A stretch of DNA of 27,396 nucleotides from UBA7328 sp002471345 (GTDB lineage Bacteria > Bacteroidota > Bacteroidia > Chitinophagales > Saprospiraceae). A program made the translations under genes and the position numbers. Location: the NCBI GenBank assembly GCA_964011275.1, contig CAXGOB010000065.1, positions 1-27,396 of the forward strand, read 5' to 3'. Shown here one piece after another: positions 24,246 to 27,396 of this stretch; the stretch's first letter is position 1, and every line of letters starts with the position of its first letter. The notes below the pieces were generated by a model that did not search any database, was not told the DNA's origin, and worked only from the letters and a program-made list of their open reading frames with translations.

Positions 24246-25109
24246 GTGAAATCAGTTAAAGCTTTGATTAGGTCATCATGCCTTTTGATCTGCATGATTG
24301 TGTTATTGAGTTTTGGTCAAAGTTGCAAAACACATGTTGTATCTACTTATCAATCAGTTAAATCGAAGGAAAATAGCATCTATATTGATGTGCTGAGAGA
24401 TATTGAAGAGAGAGGGTATATTAGAATCGGCACGACTGGGGATTTTATACCGTTTAGCTACCATGTAGGAGATAATAAAACTGAATATAGCGGAATTGAT
24501 ATTCAACTAGGAAAAGACTTAGCGTCATCGTTAGGTGTAGAGGCGAAATTTGTGAAAACTTCGTGGCCCACACTATTAGATGATTTAGCAAATGGCTTAT
24601 ATGATATCAGCATGAGTGGCGTGACTATAAAACTAGAGCGTCAAAGAGAAGGCCTATTTAGCATTCCTTATTTATCAAGTGGGAAAGCGGCAATCGCAAG
24701 GGATGAAGATGTAGAAAAGTACAATAGTATTAATGCAATTAATCAACCTGGAGTAAGAGTAATTATAAATCCAGGAGGTACAAATGAGTCATTTGCATTA
24801 GCCAATTTTCCAAATGCCAAAATAATTTATAACGAAAATAATCTTACAATCTTCCAAAAGATTGTAGATGGCAAGGCAGATGTGATGGTTACTGACGCCG
24901 TAGAAACGCTTATTCAAGAAATAATTCATCCAGAACTAGAAGCAATTAATCCCGATCAGCCCTTTAATTTTTTCGAAATGGGATATTTGATACCACGTGA
25001 TCATTTTTGGAAGGCATATGTTGATCAGTGGTTACATATAAAGCAAAAAGATGGCTCTTTTCAAGAAACATTTAGTCAAGAATTGTTAAGGATTAGTGAA
25101 ATGAATTGA
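24246..25109 (+). CDS. PheC-like periplasmic binding / cyclohexadienyl dehydratase-like protein
   Basis: 287 residues. The GTG start gives a basic N-terminus (KSVKALIR) and a hydrophobic segment ending near GQSC (Cys27), an imperfect lipobox, so it is exported and perhaps lipid-anchored. The mature part is a solute-binding protein type 3 fold: IRIGTTGDFIPFSYH, GIDIQLGKDLASSLGV, FVKTSWPTLLDDLANG, DISMSGVTIKLERQ, and INPGGTNESFALANFPNA. This set closely matches secreted cyclohexadienyl dehydratases (PheC), which convert prephenate or arogenate to phenylpyruvate or phenylalanine; amino-acid binding only is the alternative. It is divergent from the broken oxidoreductase gene (85-bp gap). Confidence 0.82.
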   Translation: MKSVKALIRSSCLLICMIVLLSFGQSCKTHVVSTYQSVKSKENSIYIDVLRDIEERGYIRIGTTGDFIPFSYHVGDNKTEYSGIDIQLGKDLASSLGVEAKFVKTSWPTLLDDLANGLYDISMSGVTIKLERQREGLFSIPYLSSGKAAIARDEDVEKYNSINAINQPGVRVIINPGGTNESFALANFPNAKIIYNENNLTIFQKIVDGKADVMVTDAVETLIQEIIHPELEAINPDQPFNFFEMGYLIPRDHFWKAYVDQWLHIKQKDGSFQETFSQELLRISEMN

Positions 25110-25298
25110 TCAAACCTATACTTAAGGACTGAATATTGGCCATTGAATATTTGAATTTAAGAAGGAATTTGAAGAATGTTTTAGACTAATCAGAATGGAC
25201 CATATGTTATTTTCTTCATTGTTTAATTTGGAAACCGTTCTTTTTGCAAATTCACGATAGTGATTCTATTTAAGCATAAGAGCTTTTAGACAACCTCA

Positions 25299-26216
25299 TT
25301 AAATGAAATTCTTCTCTTTTTCATTGACCATCTTGAATTGATTTTGATAAAAATTATCAAACAAGAAAATATGAGGCAATGATATCAATGATATGAATAC
25401 GAAAACCCATGAATAGCCTAAATTACTGGAGGAAATATTAATGAGTCCTGCAATCAGGATTAACCCTACAAAACTGATTAGCGATAGGGGAATGAAAGAT
25501 TTAATGAAATCAATTTTTGTCCAATTGGGTTTGTTGAAGCGATAAAAATGAAATAATTGTTGGTAGGTATCTGCAGAGTGCCAAAAAACAAAAAATATGG
25601 CAAATGCTGGTATAAGTGGAAGTGTCAGGAATATATATGTTAATGTCCACAAATCAATAATCCACCTCTTGGCCTCTGGCCAAGCAATTTTTTTAGCATA
25701 AAACATTAAACCAATTGATAATGTAACGATAAGAGGCCAAACAATTGTGATGATTGATAAATAGGAAGAGTGAATTGGTTTCACTACAACTCCCGTTAAC
25801 TCGTTTATATAAATGACAGTCTCGGTTGAATGATAGATTAAAGGGAAGAGCAATACAAAGCAACCCCATTGAAAAGTTAAAATTGAGCGAAATGATTTGA
25901 TTTGCAAATACTCAATGTACTCCTGCCCAAAGTGAAATATAGAAATCGCAATAAAAATGAGAAATCCCTTCAAGGGAGATACAATCCAAACAATTAAATA
26001 TACAAGACTTATTCCTAAGTAGTTAAGAATGATTTTTGAAGGGAAAATGCCCTCTTTTTTTTGATTTATTAATTTGGTCAGTACATGATCGGTAGCTCCA
26101 TGAGGGATTCCAGCTAAAATAATGATTAACATGGCCATTTCATTACCATAGTCCTCAATCCATTGGAAATTGATCATATAGATCAGAGATATCAATAATG
26201 CTATTATTCGAGCCAT
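25299..26216 (-). CDS. blh: Brp/Blh-family beta-carotene 15,15'-dioxygenase
   Basis: 305 residues from the ATG at 26216 (a TTG two codons earlier also in frame). A polytopic membrane protein with the family's metal-binding histidines in GIPHGATDHVLTK, ISIFHFGQEYIEY, VFWHSADTYQQ and SLPHIFLFDNFYQ. It cleaves beta-carotene into two retinals, the chromophore of the adjacent rhodopsin. It lies directly downstream of the rhodopsin gene, behind a strong terminator hairpin. No carotenoid synthesis genes are in the window. Confidence 0.93.
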   Translation of the reverse strand: MARIIALLISLIYMINFQWIEDYGNEMAMLIIILAGIPHGATDHVLTKLINQKKEGIFPSKIILNYLGISLVYLIVWIVSPLKGFLIFIAISIFHFGQEYIEYLQIKSFRSILTFQWGCFVLLFPLIYHSTETVIYINELTGVVVKPIHSSYLSIITIVWPLIVTLSIGLMFYAKKIAWPEAKRWIIDLWTLTYIFLTLPLIPAFAIFFVFWHSADTYQQLFHFYRFNKPNWTKIDFIKSFIPLSLISFVGLILIAGLINISSSNLGYSWVFVFISLISLPHIFLFDNFYQNQFKMVNEKEKNFI

Positions 26217-26226
26217 AATCAATTTA

Positions 26227-26267
26227 TCAAAAAAGAAGAGCTTGATAAATTTATCAAGCTCTTCTTT
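26227..26267 (-). terminator. Intrinsic terminator/attenuator between rhodopsin and blh
   Basis: A perfect palindrome with 18-bp arms (26232-26249 with 26250-26267), 5 nt after the rhodopsin stop. On the minus strand it is followed by TTTTTT before the blh start. This is a textbook intrinsic terminator placed inside a two-gene operon. Read-through would give blh at a fraction of rhodopsin, fitting the need for far more opsin than enzyme. Confidence 0.85.
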
Positions 26268-26272
26268 AATGC

Positions 26273-27001
26273 TTAAGCTGTTGCTGTTTGTTTTGAGGAA
26301 GAAGAAACGGCAAGTGTATATATTACAAGGCCAAATCCAATTTTATTAATTGCGTCACCAATATTATATATAATATCCATGTAAGCACTCAACCCAGTTC
26401 CCGACAACCATCCTCCTTCGGTACCTGCCATGTAACCGATAGGGTAAATGGCCCATCCTACCAACACGAACCAAGCCAGAGCTTTGAACGCGCTTTGTAA
26501 TCTAGGGTCATTGGAATTGTTGGCTAATTTCTTCGCCGAACCTAACCAAATTTCATAAAGAATACCGACGTATCCAACTGTGGACAAAACAGCCATAAAA
26601 ACACTTTGCGATTTATATACTGCTTCGCCAAGATATCCAAAAACTAACATGACTAGTGAGTAAAATATCATTTTCCAAAGTAGACCTATTTTGGCACCAA
26701 AAGCCTTGAGAATAAGATAGAATTCAACACACATCAATGGAACAGTGAGTATCCAATCGATGTATCTTAATTCTGTTGGTGAAGTCCCATTTTCTGCCCA
26801 GAAATCCCGCATATAAAAATAATGAACGGCTGCGATAAAGGTTATCAAACCTGATACAAGTAATGAAGTTCGCCATTTACCTTCTACATTATTCATTTCA
26901 AAGAAGAAAAATACAGTTGCGGCTAACATGGCAATTGAACCAATGAAAAAAGTGAAACCAACATAGTCTCCAGGGTTCAAGTTGGCTATTAAAGCTATCA
27001 T
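26273..27001 (-). CDS. Proteorhodopsin-type light-driven proton pump
   Basis: 242 residues with seven membrane helices. Helix C (RYIDWILTVPLMCVEFYLIL) carries Asp82, Thr86 and Glu93, the DTE motif of proton-pumping proteorhodopsins (D97/T101/E108). His60 (VHYFYMR) matches the His75 partner, Asp216 the second counter-ion, and Lys220 (GDAINKIGFG) binds retinal. The spectral-tuning residue (position 105 of green PR) is Met90, which indicates green absorption, as in other Bacteroidota. Helix E holds Gly143 and Gly146; a carotenoid-antenna fenestration is possible but cannot be assigned by eye. Confidence 0.97.
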   Translation of the reverse strand: MIALIANLNPGDYVGFTFFIGSIAMLAATVFFFFEMNNVEGKWRTSLLVSGLITFIAAVHYFYMRDFWAENGTSPTELRYIDWILTVPLMCVEFYLILKAFGAKIGLLWKMIFYSLVMLVFGYLGEAVYKSQSVFMAVLSTVGYVGILYEIWLGSAKKLANNSNDPRLQSAFKALAWFVLVGWAIYPIGYMAGTEGGWLSGTGLSAYMDIIYNIGDAINKIGFGLVIYTLAVSSSSKQTATA

Positions 27002-27053
27002 AATATTTTATTTTGATGAAATGATAAATAAACTCATTTTTTTCTTTAAAGTT

Positions 27054-27085
27054 CAAATAAAATTAAAAAAAAGTTAAACAAAAAA
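27054..27085 (-). promoter_or_regulatory. Promoter candidate for the rhodopsin gene
   Basis: On the minus strand, TTTTTTG (27079-27085) is followed after about 17 bp by TTTATTTG (27054-27061), one mismatch from the TAnnTTTG box. It lies 53 bp upstream of the rhodopsin ATG, in an AT-rich setting that makes chance matches likely. Confidence 0.4.
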
Positions 27086-27365
27086 ACAATTCGTTAAAGC
27101 ATGACTAGTATTTTAAGGTGCTTTTTAGATTTGTTGGCTTATAATAAATGGAACATAAGATTTATGTAGAATAAAATATGGTTTTCAATTTTACTCTCGT
27201 TAAACTTGATTTAAATGGTGTTTGGCCCAAATTGATTGAAGCTATACCTCTTTCCCAGGCTTTATCTTCTCTCATTTATTCATTGAGAATCGCGAAACAT
27301 CAAAAAAGTATCTATTTGATAATGAGAGATTATCATTTGACTTTGTAGCCTTGCGTAAAAATAAG
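27086..27365. other. Non-coding region at the right end
   Basis: Nothing recognisable is encoded here. A 56-codon plus-strand frame at 27178-27348 has no known features. A TAGCCTTG box (27346-27353, one mismatch from TAnnTTTG) points to a plus-strand gene beyond the window edge. Confidence 0.35.
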
Positions 27366-27396
27366 ACAGTTTAAAAATGAATTAAATTTAAACTGT
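27366..27396. repeat. Inverted repeat at the right window edge
   Basis: ACAGTTTAAA (27366-27375) and TTTAAACTGT (27387-27396) form a perfect 10-bp inverted repeat with an 11-nt loop, ending exactly at the edge. It begins 12 bp after the TAGCCTTG box, so it would lie at the start of a transcript leaving the window, either as an operator or as a 5' leader hairpin. Confidence 0.5.

Noticed and set aside
27178..27348. 56-codon plus-strand ORF upstream of the right edge
   Set aside because: No recognisable domain or signal, and its 3' end overlaps a promoter-like box; treated as chance.

Overview
The window looks like chromosomal DNA of a marine Bacteroidota bacterium, most likely from the Cytophagales side of the phylum. 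The signs are low GC, an absence of clear Shine-Dalgarno sites, TAnnTTTG-type promoter boxes, a PorG-like (DUF6089) protein, the gene order HU / TPR protein / AURKAIP1-COX24 mini-protein / RNase G, a Bacteroidota-style PspC mini-protein, and a green-type proteorhodopsin with its retinal-forming enzyme. No species can be named from the sequence alone.

Left end (1-4290), accessory. A truncated AddB-like PD-(D/E)XK nuclease gene runs off the left edge. It is followed on the same strand by a compact operon: a WYL-domain regulator, an OGG-fold (8-oxoguanine glycosylase-like) protein with an extra C-terminal domain, and a secreted 13-residue-repeat protein of the septoil-knot (DUF6150) type. Upstream of the WYL gene is an unlisted 38-residue single-pass membrane peptide. 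Two 19-bp palindromes of identical design (CGTGCA-N7-TGCACG) lie in front of the WYL gene and in front of the peptide. GC-richer non-coding patches sharing a 12-mer flank the operon. This is the best candidate for an undescribed system in the window; its function is inference only. A tRNA-Leu(CAA) with a strong terminator marks the border with the core genome.

Core block (4500-16920). A minus-strand operon rseP-hscB-NUMOD4/HNH gene is followed by divergent rsmE and a DUF4159 gene, two small membrane-protein genes (PspC-like and a 48-aa protein), a DUF3467 gene and htpG, then apaG and yicC on the minus strand. Next come HU, a TPR protein, the 29-aa COX24/mS38-like ribosomal mini-protein and RNase G/E (which has a 320-nt structured leader), with pth convergent to it.

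Right block (17000-27396). This holds a radical SAM/SPASM protein, a DUF6089 outer-membrane protein and a YjbQ-family enzyme. A large PVC-type heme-binding lipoprotein is paired with a His-rich MoaF-like lipoprotein. An FAD-dependent oxidoreductase is interrupted by a single in-frame TAA. A PheC-like periplasmic binding protein follows, and finally a rhodopsin-blh pair that makes a light-driven proton pump and its retinal. An 18-bp-arm hairpin with a T-tract sits between rhodopsin and blh and probably lowers expression of the enzyme relative to the opsin.
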